A stretch of 64,000 nt of DNA from Microbacterium caowuchunii (GCF_008727755.1 NZ_CP044231.1:372001-436000), one strand, 5' to 3'; positions 35,744-44,191 are shown, counted from the stretch's first letter. Translations and numbers: made by a program. The notes: generated by a model not told the origin, from the sequence alone.

Positions 35744-37254
35744 AAGGGTGGCGGCTCGCCGTCGGGGGTGAAGGTGACCGACGGTCTGCCGGTGCCGGGT
35801 GGTGTGCCGGTCCTGATGCCTGTGTTGGTGAGGGCTGTTGCGGTGGTGCCGGGGAGGGCGGGTCCGGGTGGGTGGTCGGTGTAGGTGTGTCCGGCGGGGG
35901 AGGTCCATTCCAGGATCCCGTGGGGGAGTTGTCTGACTTTCCAGGGTGTGGCGTGTTTGAGGGTGTGGTGTCCGCGGCAGAGGTGGGCGAGGTTTCCGGC
36001 GTCGGTGGGTCCGCCGTGGGCGTGGTCGCGGGTGTGGTCGATGTCGGAGCGGATGGCGGGCATGCGGCAGCCGGGGAATCGGCAGCGGTGGTCTCTGCCG
36101 CGGAGGAATCGTTTCAGGTCGGCGGTCGGTTGGTATCGGTCGGTGGTGAGCACGGCTCCGGTGATGGGGTGGGTCAGGATCCGGTCGAGCCCCGGAGAAT
36201 TCCCGGCGAGGGTGCGAGCGGTGGCCGGGTCGATGGGGGAGGTTCCGGTGAGGTCGGCGGGGAGGTCGCTTCGCCCGAGGAGGGTGAGCACAGGGACGGT
36301 GACCTGCACGACCGCGCGGATCGCGCCGAGTCCGCCCGCTCCGTCACCATCGAGGTGCGGGTCGGTACCGGGGGTGGTGGTCAGGAGCATGTCGGCGAGC
36401 AGGTCCGCGCGGATCTGATCGGTGGTCCGCTCGTCCGACGCGAGGACTTCCGCGGGTGCCGGCTCGTCATCCACCCCGATCAGACTCTCCTGCTCCGCAC
36501 CCGCACCCAGACTTTCCTGCTCCGCACCCGCACCCAGACTTTCCGGCTCCGCGACCGCACCCGCCGCACCGGCACCCGCCCTAGCCGCCACCCGTGCGCG
36601 TTCCCGGACGTCCTTGACTGCGGACGCTTGCCGGGTGAGCCGGTCGAGGATGGCGTGCGCGAGCGTGACCGGGAGCGTGACGATCAGTTCCGCCATCCCG
36701 TCCTCCAACGGCAGGACGCGGACGCGGCGGTGTTCCCTCGCGTCCTGGTGCCGGTCGGTGAGGGTGCGGGGCTGCAGCGACTCGGCGAGCATCTGCAGCA
36801 GGGGTCTCGCCCGGTTGGGGGAGTTCTGTTCGCACTGCACGACCGCGGCCGCATCCAACAACCCCCGCGCTTCCGTATCCAGGGGTGTGCCGCATTCCAC
36901 GACCAGATCCACGTGCCGGCGGAGGATCCGGCCCTGCTCGTACGCGGTGACGGTCTCCGGGTAGTGGTCGACGAGGGTCATCGCCCGGTTCATCCGGGCG
37001 AGCACGGACCGGTCGGAGTCGTGCCACGCCGCCGCGATCTCCGCTGCGACGGACCTTAACGCCATTTCCTTGGCCTGCACGGAGTTCTTCCCGGCTTGCC
37101 GCAGCGCGAACGCTCCCGCGTCGGCGAGGAACCGGACCTCGCCCGCATCACCGGCGTTCTTCTGCGCCAGCACCTGCCGCGATGTCGACACCAACCCGGC
37201 CAGCACGGCGGCGTCCGCGTCGCTCGTGCCGAAGGGGAGTCTCGATGTCGTCAT
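35740..37254 (-). CDS. DUF222 domain HNH endonuclease
   Basis: A 504-residue protein of the actinobacterial DUF222/13E12-repeat type. The N-terminal DUF222 domain spans about 30-330. The C-terminal HNH nuclease core is CRFPGCRMPAIRSDIDHTRD with HLCRGHHTLKH, giving the Cys, His and Asn/Asp-type metal site. These proteins occur in many copies per actinobacterial genome and behave like mobile or repetitive elements; their job is unproven. Between the domains is a 9-residue repeat ESLGAGAEQ present about three times, matching a 27-base DNA repeat. ATG 37254 has GGGGG upstream. Several repeats of this family elsewhere would be expected. Confidence 0.85.
   Translation of the reverse strand: MTTSRLPFGTSDADAAVLAGLVSTSRQVLAQKNAGDAGEVRFLADAGAFALRQAGKNSVQAKEMALRSVAAEIAAAWHDSDRSVLARMNRAMTLVDHYPETVTAYEQGRILRRHVDLVVECGTPLDTEARGLLDAAAVVQCEQNSPNRARPLLQMLAESLQPRTLTDRHQDAREHRRVRVLPLEDGMAELIVTLPVTLAHAILDRLTRQASAVKDVRERARVAARAGAGAAGAVAEPESLGAGAEQESLGAGAEQESLIGVDDEPAPAEVLASDERTTDQIRADLLADMLLTTTPGTDPHLDGDGAGGLGAIRAVVQVTVPVLTLLGRSDLPADLTGTSPIDPATARTLAGNSPGLDRILTHPITGAVLTTDRYQPTADLKRFLRGRDHRCRFPGCRMPAIRSDIDHTRDHAHGGPTDAGNLAHLCRGHHTLKHATPWKVRQLPHGILEWTSPAGHTYTDHPPGPALPGTTATALTNTGIRTGTPPGTGRPSVTFTPDGEPPPF
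36481..36561 (-). repeat. 27-base tandem repeat inside the DUF222 gene
   Basis: Three consecutive 27-base units (36481-36507, 36508-36534, 36535-36561) encode repeats of ESLGAGAEQ. The first two differ by one base and the third by a few. Period divisible by three keeps the frame, so copy number could vary by slippage. The units have no spacers. Confidence 0.85.
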
Positions 37255-37380
37255 ACCCCCATTCTGGTGAGGGCCACCGACATTCCCCGCCCCGATGAAG
37301 CCCCAGATCAGGGGATGTTTCAAACCCGTGGATAACTCGCAAATACGCCACCTGTGGAGGACAGGTCACCGCCCCGCCGC

Positions 37381-38982
37381 TCACACCTCCCGCAGCGCGC
37401 CTCCGCGCAACTCCAGGGTCAGATCCAGGCCGAGCCGGGCGAGGAACGCATCGTCGTGACTCACCACGAGCAGGGCGCCGCGATAGCCGGACAGGGCGTC
37501 CACGAGCTGGTCGACCGTGTCCAGGTCGAGGTTGTTGGTCGGCTCGTCGAGCACGAGGAGCTGCGGAGGGGGGTCCGCGAACAGCAGGCGGGCCAGCGAG
37601 ACCCGGAAACGCTCCCCGCCCGACAGCGCGGAGACGGGGCGGTCGACCGTGGCGCCGCGCAGGAGGAATCGAGCGAGCCGATTCCGCAACTCCGCAGTGG
37701 GCAGGTGCGGCGCGGTGGTCGCCACGTTCTGCAGGACCGATGCGGCATCGTCGAGGCCGTCCAGGCGCTGCGGCAGGTAGGCGACCCGGTCGGTGTGCGC
37801 CTCGGCGTGCAGCGCGCCGAGGTGCGGGGGAGCCGCATCAGAGGAGCCGGTGAGACGCTCCAGGAGGGTGGTCTTGCCGGCGCCGTTCGGCCCGATGACG
37901 GCGATCCGTTCGGGGCCCTGCAGGATCCAGGTCCGCCCGCCGTCGCCCAGGGTCGCGATGCGCCGTCCGGCGGCCACGCCCGGATCCGGAAGATCGACCC
38001 GCACGGAGTCGTCGTTCCGGATGCGTCGTTCCGCGGCCTCCTGGGACGCCCGCGCGACGGACTCCCGGTCCGCGACGAGCCCGCGCATCTTCCCGGCAGA
38101 CACCTGCGCGGCCCGCTTGCGCGCGCCGGAGATCATGCCGGGCACGCGCTTCTCGATCTGCGCCTTGTGTCCCATCTGTGCGCGATGGGCGAGCTTGGTC
38201 TCGGCCTCGATGCGCTCGCGCTTCTCCCGCCGGACCGACTGAGCAGCGGTCCGCTCGGCCCGGCGAGCCGCATCCTGTTCGGTCTCCAACCAGGCCCGCC
38301 ACGCGGAATATCCGCCGCCGAAGGTGCTCAGGGCATCGTCGTAGAGCTCGGCGGTCTCGTCCATGAGGTCGAGCAGTGCGACGTCGTGGCTGACCACGAC
38401 GAGAGCGCCCGGCCATCCCTGCAGCATCGCGCCCAGCCGCTCGCGGGCGTCGCGGTCGAGGTTGTTCGTCGGCTCGTCCAGCAGCGTGAGCGGAGCCCGG
38501 CGCGCCCGCACGCCGGCGACCGCCACGAGCATCGCCTCGCCCCCGGAGAGTCCGGAGGCCGAGCGGTCGAGGGCGTCCGCAGAGAGGCCGGCATCGGCCA
38601 GTGCGGCGATCGCGCGCGCCTCCACGTCCCAGTCCGTGCCGATCAGGTCGAACAGCTCCGCGCGTACATCGCCGGACTCGACGGCGCGGACGGCGGCGAG
38701 CACCCCGGTGACGCCGAGGAGGTCGGGAACGGAACGATCCGCGTCCAGGGTCAGCCGCTGCGGCAGGGTCGCTACCCCGTCCGGCACCGTGACGCGGCCG
38801 GAGGACGGACGCAGGTCACCGGCGATGATCCGCAGCAGTGTCGTCTTGCCGGAGCCGTTGCGGCCGACGAGTCCGGTGCGGCCGGTGCCGAACGCGCCGG
38901 ACACGTCCCGCAGCGCGCGGGAGCCGTCCGGCCATGAGAAGGACACGCGGTCGAGGACGACGGCGGGTGAGCGGGTGGGCAT
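37381..38982 (-). CDS. ABC-F family ATPase
   Basis: A 533-residue soluble protein with two ABC ATPase domains and no membrane segment, hence ABC-F: a ribosome-associated translation factor or antibiotic-target protector. Domain one has Walker A GRNGSGKTTL near 41-50 and signature LSGGE; domain two has GPNGAGKTTL, LSGGERFRVS and LLVLDEPTNNLDL. The charged linker between them (about 230-310) is Arg- and Lys-rich and would enter the ribosomal E site. It cannot be told from sequence whether the protein confers resistance. ATG 38982 has CGGAGG five bases upstream. A 143-base leader with alternative hairpins precedes it. Confidence 0.92.
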   Translation of the reverse strand: MPTRSPAVVLDRVSFSWPDGSRALRDVSGAFGTGRTGLVGRNGSGKTTLLRIIAGDLRPSSGRVTVPDGVATLPQRLTLDADRSVPDLLGVTGVLAAVRAVESGDVRAELFDLIGTDWDVEARAIAALADAGLSADALDRSASGLSGGEAMLVAVAGVRARRAPLTLLDEPTNNLDRDARERLGAMLQGWPGALVVVSHDVALLDLMDETAELYDDALSTFGGGYSAWRAWLETEQDAARRAERTAAQSVRREKRERIEAETKLAHRAQMGHKAQIEKRVPGMISGARKRAAQVSAGKMRGLVADRESVARASQEAAERRIRNDDSVRVDLPDPGVAAGRRIATLGDGGRTWILQGPERIAVIGPNGAGKTTLLERLTGSSDAAPPHLGALHAEAHTDRVAYLPQRLDGLDDAASVLQNVATTAPHLPTAELRNRLARFLLRGATVDRPVSALSGGERFRVSLARLLFADPPPQLLVLDEPTNNLDLDTVDQLVDALSGYRGALLVVSHDDAFLARLGLDLTLELRGGALREV

Positions 38983-39125
38983 GGTGCCTCCGGGGGGTGT
39001 CGGGGAAGCACTGACACCCGGGTGCCCGTCATGCGGGCACGGTGATCGACGGGGTCAGCGCGTGGACGCGGGGCCGTCGAAGGAAATCACCGGAGGAAGC
39101 CTTTTCGCTCGGGAACAGGAACCAT
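38983..39125 (-). promoter_or_regulatory. structured leader of the ABC-F gene
   Basis: Two 7-bp stems are seen: GTGCCCG/CGGGCAC (39022-39028 with 39034-39040, 5-base loop) and GGGTGTC/GACACCC (38995-39001 with 39013-39019, 11-base loop). CACCCGGGTG (39015-39024) joins one arm of each, so the two stems and a bridging fold are mutually exclusive. The second stem ends just upstream of the Shine-Dalgarno (38987-38992). This layout suits translational or transcriptional attenuation, known for many ABC-F genes. TATCGT at 39127-39132 might be a -10, but it would start transcription inside a short reading frame at 39087-39125. Confidence 0.45.
39087..39125 (-). CDS. possible 12-residue leader peptide
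   Basis: The frame MVPVPERKGFLR, ATG 39125 to TGA 39087-39089, is located at the head of the ABC-F leader, as expected of an attenuator peptide. No clear Shine-Dalgarno sequence is present, and a -10-like TATCGT lies so close that transcription might begin inside it. Low confidence. Confidence 0.25.
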   Translation of the reverse strand: MVPVPERKGFLR

Positions 39126-39168
39126 CACGATACCCGCGGACCCGCGACCTGCACCAGACCCGTCCGGG

Positions 39169-39828
39169 TCAGGCGCCCGCAGCAGTGATCGCGTCGAACT
39201 GCAGGTCGAGGAAGCGCCGCACATCGACCAGTTCGTCCTGTGACACGCTGTGCCCCATGCCGGGGTACACCCGACCGCTCAGCGTCGAATGCGCCGGCAG
39301 CCACTCCACCGTGTGCGTGATGAGCTGGCCCGGGATGACGTCGTCGTGCGTGCCGCGACCCCAGAACACCGGCGGGCGCCGTTCGGCGAGGATGTCGTCG
39401 CCGGGAAGGGGGCCGGGCATCGCGTACCCGCTGAGGTTCACCGCGAACGAGAACCGCTCCGGCTGCAGACGCAGCGCCTGCAGTGCCACGGCGCCGCCCT
39501 GGGAGAACCCGAGCAGGCCGGTCGCCGGGGCATCCGTCCGTGCCTCCAGCCACTCGACGAGCCGGGCGGCCGCATCGGTGACGTGCCGCGGATCGCGGCT
39601 CTCGAGCCCCTCGATCGGGTACCAGGAGTGCCCCGGGGTGGGAAACGGCGGCGCGAGCGGCGCGCGCACGGCCGCATACGCGAAGCCGGGCGGGAGGTGC
39701 GGGACGAGGCCGAACAGATCGCGTTCGTCCGCGCCGTAGCCGTGCAGCAGCACCAGCAGCGGCAGGCCTGCACGAGCATCGGTCGACCAGAGCACGACAT
39801 CGTCGTTCAGCGCGTCGGAGAGGTCCAC
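39169..39828 (-). CDS. phospholipase/carboxylesterase family hydrolase
   Basis: A 219-residue alpha/beta hydrolase of the carboxylesterase/acyl-protein-thioesterase group. The nucleophile elbow is GFSQGG with Ser109; the acid is an Asp at 162-163 in GTHDDVIP, and the base is His193 in GMGHSVS. LLVLLHGYGADERDLF forms the oxyanion loop. No signal peptide, so cytosolic. It likely hydrolyses short-chain esters. GTG 39828 is the start. It lies 43 bases upstream of the ABC-F leader on the same strand. Confidence 0.9.
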   Translation of the reverse strand: MDLSDALNDDVVLWSTDARAGLPLLVLLHGYGADERDLFGLVPHLPPGFAYAAVRAPLAPPFPTPGHSWYPIEGLESRDPRHVTDAAARLVEWLEARTDAPATGLLGFSQGGAVALQALRLQPERFSFAVNLSGYAMPGPLPGDDILAERRPPVFWGRGTHDDVIPGQLITHTVEWLPAHSTLSGRVYPGMGHSVSQDELVDVRRFLDLQFDAITAAGA

Positions 39829-39893
39829 CGCTCCATCCTGACATCGTGCACCGACAGTCGCGAGGCGTGGAGGGTCGCCGGCGCGCGGTGGGG

Positions 39894-39899
39894 TATACA
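39894..39899 (+). promoter_or_regulatory. -10 element of the Nudix-like gene
   Basis: TATACA ends 6 bases before ATG 39906; the intervening bases are GGAGAC, which could also be a short Shine-Dalgarno. Confidence 0.45.
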
Positions 39900-39905
39900 G
39901 GAGAC

Positions 39906-40529
39906 ATGCCGGTTCGAACCCCCGATCCCGATCCGAACGAGCGCGACGACGACGACGGGCGCGAGTCCCTCGACTTCGGCGAAGGACGCGGGTCGCTCCC
40001 CGGAAGCGCCACGAATCCGGCCTGGCTGAGCGACGTCGAGCTGGCCGAGATGCGCCGGCGGCTCCCGATGATCTACGTGGAGGCCCTGCCGGTGCGCACC
40101 GACGGGCTCGGTGCGGTCACGCAGGTCGGCATCCTGCTGCGTGCGACGCCCCTCGGGGAGATCACGCGCACGATCGTCTCCGGACGCGTGCGCTACGGCG
40201 AGACGATCCGCGACGCCCTGTTCCGTCATCTCGAAAACGACCTCGGACCGATGGCCTTCCCGCTCCTGCCGCTGTCGCCGACCCCGTTCACGGTGGCGGA
40301 GTACTTCCCCATCCCGGGTGTCAGCGCCTTCCACGACGACCGGCAGCACGCCGTGTCGCTGGCCTTCGTGGTGCCGGTCACCGGCACCTGCGAACCGCGC
40401 CAGGACGCCCTCGAGGTCACCTGGATGGATCCGGCCGAGGCCGCATCCGACACGCTCTCCGCAGAGATGGAGGGCGGTCGAGGCACGCTCGTGCGCCTCG
40501 GACTGGCCTCCGTCGGCGCTCTGAGGTGA
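39906..40529 (+). CDS. Nudix-like protein (DUF4916 type)
   Basis: A 207-residue protein. An acidic N-terminal tail (PDPNERDDDDGRESLDFGEG) precedes a Nudix-like fold. The expected Nudix box GX5EX7REUXEEXGU appears as GRVRYGETIRDALFRHLENDLG (two parts): the RE pair is RH and the EE is EN, so key metal-binding glutamates are lost and the hydrolase activity is doubtful. The fold is kept in DUF4916 family members. Its TGA overlaps the GTG of the next gene (GTGA), so the pair is translated together. Confidence 0.75.
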   Translation: MPVRTPDPDPNERDDDDGRESLDFGEGRGSLPGSATNPAWLSDVELAEMRRRLPMIYVEALPVRTDGLGAVTQVGILLRATPLGEITRTIVSGRVRYGETIRDALFRHLENDLGPMAFPLLPLSPTPFTVAEYFPIPGVSAFHDDRQHAVSLAFVVPVTGTCEPRQDALEVTWMDPAEAASDTLSAEMEGGRGTLVRLGLASVGALR

Positions 40530-41371
40530 TCGCGTCGCCCGCCAGCCCCCTGCTCATCGAGTTCGGGGTGGCACTGCCGATCGTGCTGCTCGTGGCCTAC
40601 CTCGTGGCCCGCGGCATCCGCGCCCTCTTCGGTCGGCGCCTGCCGCTGAGCCTCGCCGTCATGATCATCGTGGCCGTCCTCGGGATGAGCGCCGGGATGC
40701 TGGTCGCCGGGCTGTTCCTGTACGGCCAGCGGCTGTGGATGGCAGCCACGCTGCTGATCGTGATCGGGTCGAGCGTCGCCCTCTCCTTCGTCGTCGCCGG
40801 TATCGCCGCGGCCCTGCGTCGCGGCCGTGACGACGTGGATGTCGCCGCGGTGCTCGCGGCCGGGGAGTCGGACCGGGTCGAGTTCAAGGAGACCGCGCGC
40901 TGGAACGTCCGCGAGGACAAGAAAGACGCGCGGATGGAGCTCGCCATCGTGAAGACGGTGGCGGCGTTCCTCAACAGCGACGGCGGCGTCCTCGTCATCG
41001 GCGCGGACGACGACGGGCGTCCGGTCGGGCTCCAACGGGACCTGGCCACTCTGCGCCATCCCGACCACGACCGGTTCGAGCTGTGGTTGCGCGACCTGTT
41101 CGTGTCGGTGCTCGGTCGCAACGCGGCGACGCTGCCCCGCATCCGGTTCGCAGCCGTCGCGGGGGACGACAGCGTGTGTGTCGTGCAGGTGCCGCCGTCG
41201 TCCGCGCCCGTCTTCCTCACGCAGACCTCCGGGGGAGGCAGCACCGATCTGTGGGTGCGGGTGGGGAACTCGACCCGCGCCCTGCGCGTCGACGAGGCCG
41301 TGGCCTACGTCGCGCGACGCTTCAAGCCGACCATCGCGACCGCTCTCCTCGGCCGGCGCCTGCCCCGCTGA
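40526..41371 (+). CDS. membrane protein with AlbA_2 (Schlafen-like) domain
   Basis: A 281-residue protein with three N-terminal membrane helices (about 8-28, 42-64 and 70-94) and a cytosolic AlbA_2 domain from about 105. ESDRVEFKETARWN and VKTVAAFLNSDGGVLVIGADDDGRPVG are hallmark motifs of that domain (PF04326), found in Schlafen-like proteins and putative nucleic-acid- or ATP-binding regulators. Start GTG 40526 overlaps the previous stop. Anchoring this domain to the membrane is uncommon. No defence neighbour is seen. Confidence 0.8.
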   Translation: MIASPASPLLIEFGVALPIVLLVAYLVARGIRALFGRRLPLSLAVMIIVAVLGMSAGMLVAGLFLYGQRLWMAATLLIVIGSSVALSFVVAGIAAALRRGRDDVDVAAVLAAGESDRVEFKETARWNVREDKKDARMELAIVKTVAAFLNSDGGVLVIGADDDGRPVGLQRDLATLRHPDHDRFELWLRDLFVSVLGRNAATLPRIRFAAVAGDDSVCVVQVPPSSAPVFLTQTSGGGSTDLWVRVGNSTRALRVDEAVAYVARRFKPTIATALLGRRLPR

Positions 41372-41452
41372 GCGGAGCAGGCGCGGGCCGGCCGAGCGCG
41401 TCCCGACCGGGCGTGCGGTGGATCCCGGCCGGCCGTGGTCGAGGTCGTCCGC

Positions 41453-42520
41453 TCAGCCGGCGGTCTCGCGGGAGATCCCGGCGATGAAGGCGTCGACGTC
41501 GTGCTCGGTGGTGTCGAACGTGCACATCCAGCGCACCTCGCCGATCGACTCGTCCCAGTCGTAGAAGCGGAAGGACTCCCGGAGCCGGTCGGCCACCCCG
41601 GCGGGGAGCGTGGCGAAGACGCCGTTCGACTGCGTGGGCTGGGTGAACGTCACGCCGCGCACCGATCCATCCGCCAGTCCCGCCTCGAGTCCTGCACGCA
41701 GACGCGTCGCCATGGCGTTCGCGTGCCGCGCGTTGTGCAGCCACAGGTCACCCTCGAACAGGGCGACGAGCTGCGCCGACAGGAAGCGCATCTTGGAGGC
41801 GAGCTGCATGTTGAGCTTGCGCAGGTAGGTGAGACCGGCGGATGCCTCCGGGTTCAGGACGACGATGGCCTCGGCGCCGAGGGCGCCGTTCTTGGTCCCG
41901 CCGAGACTCAGCACGTCGACGCCGGCATCGCGGGTGAACGCGGCGAGCGGCAGGTCCAGGGCGGCAGCCGCGTTGGCGATGCGTGCCCCGTCCATGTGCA
42001 GCAGCATCCCGTGTCCGTGCGCGTGGTCGGCGAGGGCCCGCACCTCCTCGGCGGTGTACAGCGTTCCGACCTCGGTGGACTGGGTGATCGAGACGACCGA
42101 CGGCTGAGCGCGGTGCTCGTCGCCCCATCCCCATGCTTCGCGGTCGACGAGTTCCGGGGTGAGCTTGCCGTCCGCGGAGGGGACCGTGAGCAGCTTCATC
42201 CCGCCCACGCGCTCCGGCGCGCCGCCCTCGTCGACGTTGATGTGCGCGGTGGTCGCGCAGATCACGGCGCCCCAGCGGGGCAGCATCGACTGGAGGGCGG
42301 TGACGTTGGCCCCGGTGCCGTTGAAGACGGGGAACCCCTCCGCGCCGGCGCCGAAGTGCGCGGCGAGCACCTGCTGCAGGCGCGCGGTGTAGACGTCTTC
42401 ACCGTAGGAGACCTGGTGGCCCGTGTTGGCGGAGGCGATCGCGGCGAGCACGTCGGGGTGCACGCCGGAGTAGTTGTCGGAGGCGAAGCCGCGCACGGCG
42501 GGGTCATGCAGAGTGGTCAC
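41453..42520 (-). CDS. low-specificity L-threonine aldolase
   Basis: A 355-residue PLP enzyme of fold type I that splits L-threonine or allo-threonine to glycine and acetaldehyde. The start FASDNYSGVHPDVLAAI, the segment EVGTLY and SLGGTKNGALG with Schiff-base Lys210 are typical of beta-eliminating lyase/threonine aldolases. GTG 42520 is chosen since it follows a TAGATT element by 8 bases and the longer frame lacks homology. It stands alone on the minus strand. Confidence 0.93.
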   Translation of the reverse strand: MTTLHDPAVRGFASDNYSGVHPDVLAAIASANTGHQVSYGEDVYTARLQQVLAAHFGAGAEGFPVFNGTGANVTALQSMLPRWGAVICATTAHINVDEGGAPERVGGMKLLTVPSADGKLTPELVDREAWGWGDEHRAQPSVVSITQSTEVGTLYTAEEVRALADHAHGHGMLLHMDGARIANAAAALDLPLAAFTRDAGVDVLSLGGTKNGALGAEAIVVLNPEASAGLTYLRKLNMQLASKMRFLSAQLVALFEGDLWLHNARHANAMATRLRAGLEAGLADGSVRGVTFTQPTQSNGVFATLPAGVADRLRESFRFYDWDESIGEVRWMCTFDTTEHDVDAFIAGISRETAG

Positions 42521-42528
42521 GGGTATCC

Positions 42529-42534
42529 AATCTA
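42529..42534 (-). promoter_or_regulatory. -10 element, near-leaderless start at 42520
   Basis: TAGATT on the minus strand ends 8 bases before GTG 42520. Confidence 0.45.
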
Positions 42535-42610
42535 CGACGCACGGGACGGCGCCGGGAACGAGGGTGCGGGGCGTTGCCCGGCACGAGTTTGGGTCGGCCG
42601 GGCGGTGCAC

Positions 42611-42676
42611 AACTCCTGCAGAACTCGATCCTGGGGTTGCGGCCACCGGAAGGAGGGGCAGGGTGCAGGAGTTCTG
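42611..42676. repeat. intergenic inverted repeat with two pairing options
   Basis: AACTCCTGCA (42611-42620) is the exact complement of TGCAGGAGTT (42664-42673), and CAGAACTC (42619-42626) complements GAGTTCTG (42669-42676). The arms overlap, so two different stems can form around the spacer. It lies between the threonine aldolase promoter and the terminator of the next gene. Confidence 0.7.
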
Positions 42677-42694
42677 TCGGAGAAGACCGGCTGA

Positions 42695-42737
42695 CCTCCC
42701 GCCCGAACCGCACCGGCGGCGCGGTTCGGGCGGGAGG
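42695..42737 (-). terminator. strong 17-bp stem terminator
   Basis: CCTCCCGCCCGAACCGC (42695-42711) pairs exactly with its complement at 42721-42737 around a 9-base loop, 5 bases after the stop of the DUF6421 gene. No U-run follows on either strand, so this is a hairpin-only terminator as often seen in high-GC actinobacteria. Confidence 0.75.
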
Positions 42738-42742
42738 CGGCG

Positions 42743-44191
42743 TCAGTCGGTGCCGCGGATGCCCTCCGTGGAGGCGATCACCGGACGCATCTTCTTCTCC
42801 AGCGCCTCGTAGAACATCGACAGCGGGAACTCGTCCTCACGGACCGCGTCCGTGTACCCGGACGGCGGCCCGGCCAGGATCTCCTCCGGGAGCCCACGCG
42901 CCCAGCGCGAGGCGGGATGCGGGGTGAGCACTCCCCGCACCAGTTCGTACGCCGCGAGCCAGTGCGCGGTTTTGGGCCGGTCGATCGATTCCCAGTACAG
43001 CCGGTCGATGGCGTCCGCCAGGGCGACGACGACATCCGGGATGGCCTCCCAGTCGATCGTGAGGCGCGTGTCCGTCCAGTGCAGCACCCCGTGGCGGTGG
43101 AGCCAGGCGAACAGCAGCTGCCCGCCGAGGCCGTCGTAGTTGCGCACCCGCGAGCCGGTGATGGCGAACCGGAAGATCCGGTCGAGCACCACCGCGTACA
43201 GTGCGAGCGCCGCGTGCCGGAGCATCTCCTGCTCGGGGTCACTCAGCTCCTCGCCCGCCCGGATCCGTCCCTCCAGCCGCTCCCGGATGCGGACGCACTC
43301 GCGGAACGCGGTGAGATCGCAGCGCAGCTCCTCGAGCGCGTAGAGGAAGTACGGCATCCGCTGCTTGATCATGAACGGGTCGAACGGCAGGTCCCCGCGC
43401 ATGTGCGTGCGGTCGTGGATGATGTCCCACATCACGAAGGTCTGCTCCGTCAGCGCCTGATCATTCAGCATCCGGGCCGCGTCCTCGGGCAGATCGAGGT
43501 GGGTGATCTCGGATGCGGCGGCCACCACGCGTCGGTATCGCGCGGCCTCGCGGTCCTGGAAGATGGCTCCCCAGGTGAAGGTGGGCACCTCCCGCATGGC
43601 CACCGTCTCGGGGAAGAGCACGGCCGAGTTCGTGTCGTAGCCGGGCGTGAAGTCCACGAGCCGGAGGGAGACGAACAGGCGGTTGGTGTACTCGCTCTCG
43701 AGGGACGCGATGAACTCCGGCCAGATCACCTCCACGAGCACGGCCTCCAGATGCCGGTCCGGAGAGCCGTTCTGCGTGTACATCGGGAAGACGACGAGGT
43801 GGCGGAGTCCGTCGATGCGGTGCTCCTGCGGCTGGAAGGCGACGAGCGAGTCGAAGAAGTCCGGCACGCCGAACCCTTCGGCGGACCAGCGCAGCAGGTC
43901 CCCGGCGAGCGCGTCCAGGTAGGCGGCGTCGTGCGGGAAACGCGGGGCGAGCTCGCGGACGGCCGCCACGATCTGCTCGACGTGCATCCGCGCGGCGAGC
44001 ACGTCGCCCTGATCGGGTACCGAGCCGTCCCGGGCCTGCAGCGCCTGCAGCGCGATCGCGGCGTCCTTGAGCAGCATCCACGACGGGTCGTCCTCGACGT
44101 CGCGGGCGAGGTCACGGATGTCCTCGACGACCTCGGGCTCGCCGACGATCGCCTTGTGTGCACGGGTGGGGTGCGCGGCGTTGATGGACAT
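42743..44191 (-). CDS. DUF6421 family protein
   Basis: A 482-residue, mostly helical soluble protein of unknown function (DUF6421 from memory of actinobacterial annotations). Distinct segments are FVMWDIIHDRTHMRGDLPFD, which has an HDRTH motif that could bind a metal, and YDGLGGQLLFAWLHRHGVLH. No signal peptide or membrane span. ATG 44191 has GGAGG six bases upstream. It ends in a strong hairpin terminator and does not belong to the catabolic operon upstream. Structure and function should be considered open. Confidence 0.65.
   Translation of the reverse strand: MSINAAHPTRAHKAIVGEPEVVEDIRDLARDVEDDPSWMLLKDAAIALQALQARDGSVPDQGDVLAARMHVEQIVAAVRELAPRFPHDAAYLDALAGDLLRWSAEGFGVPDFFDSLVAFQPQEHRIDGLRHLVVFPMYTQNGSPDRHLEAVLVEVIWPEFIASLESEYTNRLFVSLRLVDFTPGYDTNSAVLFPETVAMREVPTFTWGAIFQDREAARYRRVVAAASEITHLDLPEDAARMLNDQALTEQTFVMWDIIHDRTHMRGDLPFDPFMIKQRMPYFLYALEELRCDLTAFRECVRIRERLEGRIRAGEELSDPEQEMLRHAALALYAVVLDRIFRFAITGSRVRNYDGLGGQLLFAWLHRHGVLHWTDTRLTIDWEAIPDVVVALADAIDRLYWESIDRPKTAHWLAAYELVRGVLTPHPASRWARGLPEEILAGPPSGYTDAVREDEFPLSMFYEALEKKMRPVIASTEGIRGTD

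Noticed and set aside
36481..36561. Regular repeats that could suggest a CRISPR array
   Set aside because: The units are directly adjacent without spacers, lie in a coding frame and encode a linker.
37327..37335. Possible replication origin from a DnaA-like box
   Set aside because: Only one imperfect box, and no dnaA, dnaN or AT-rich unwinding region nearby.
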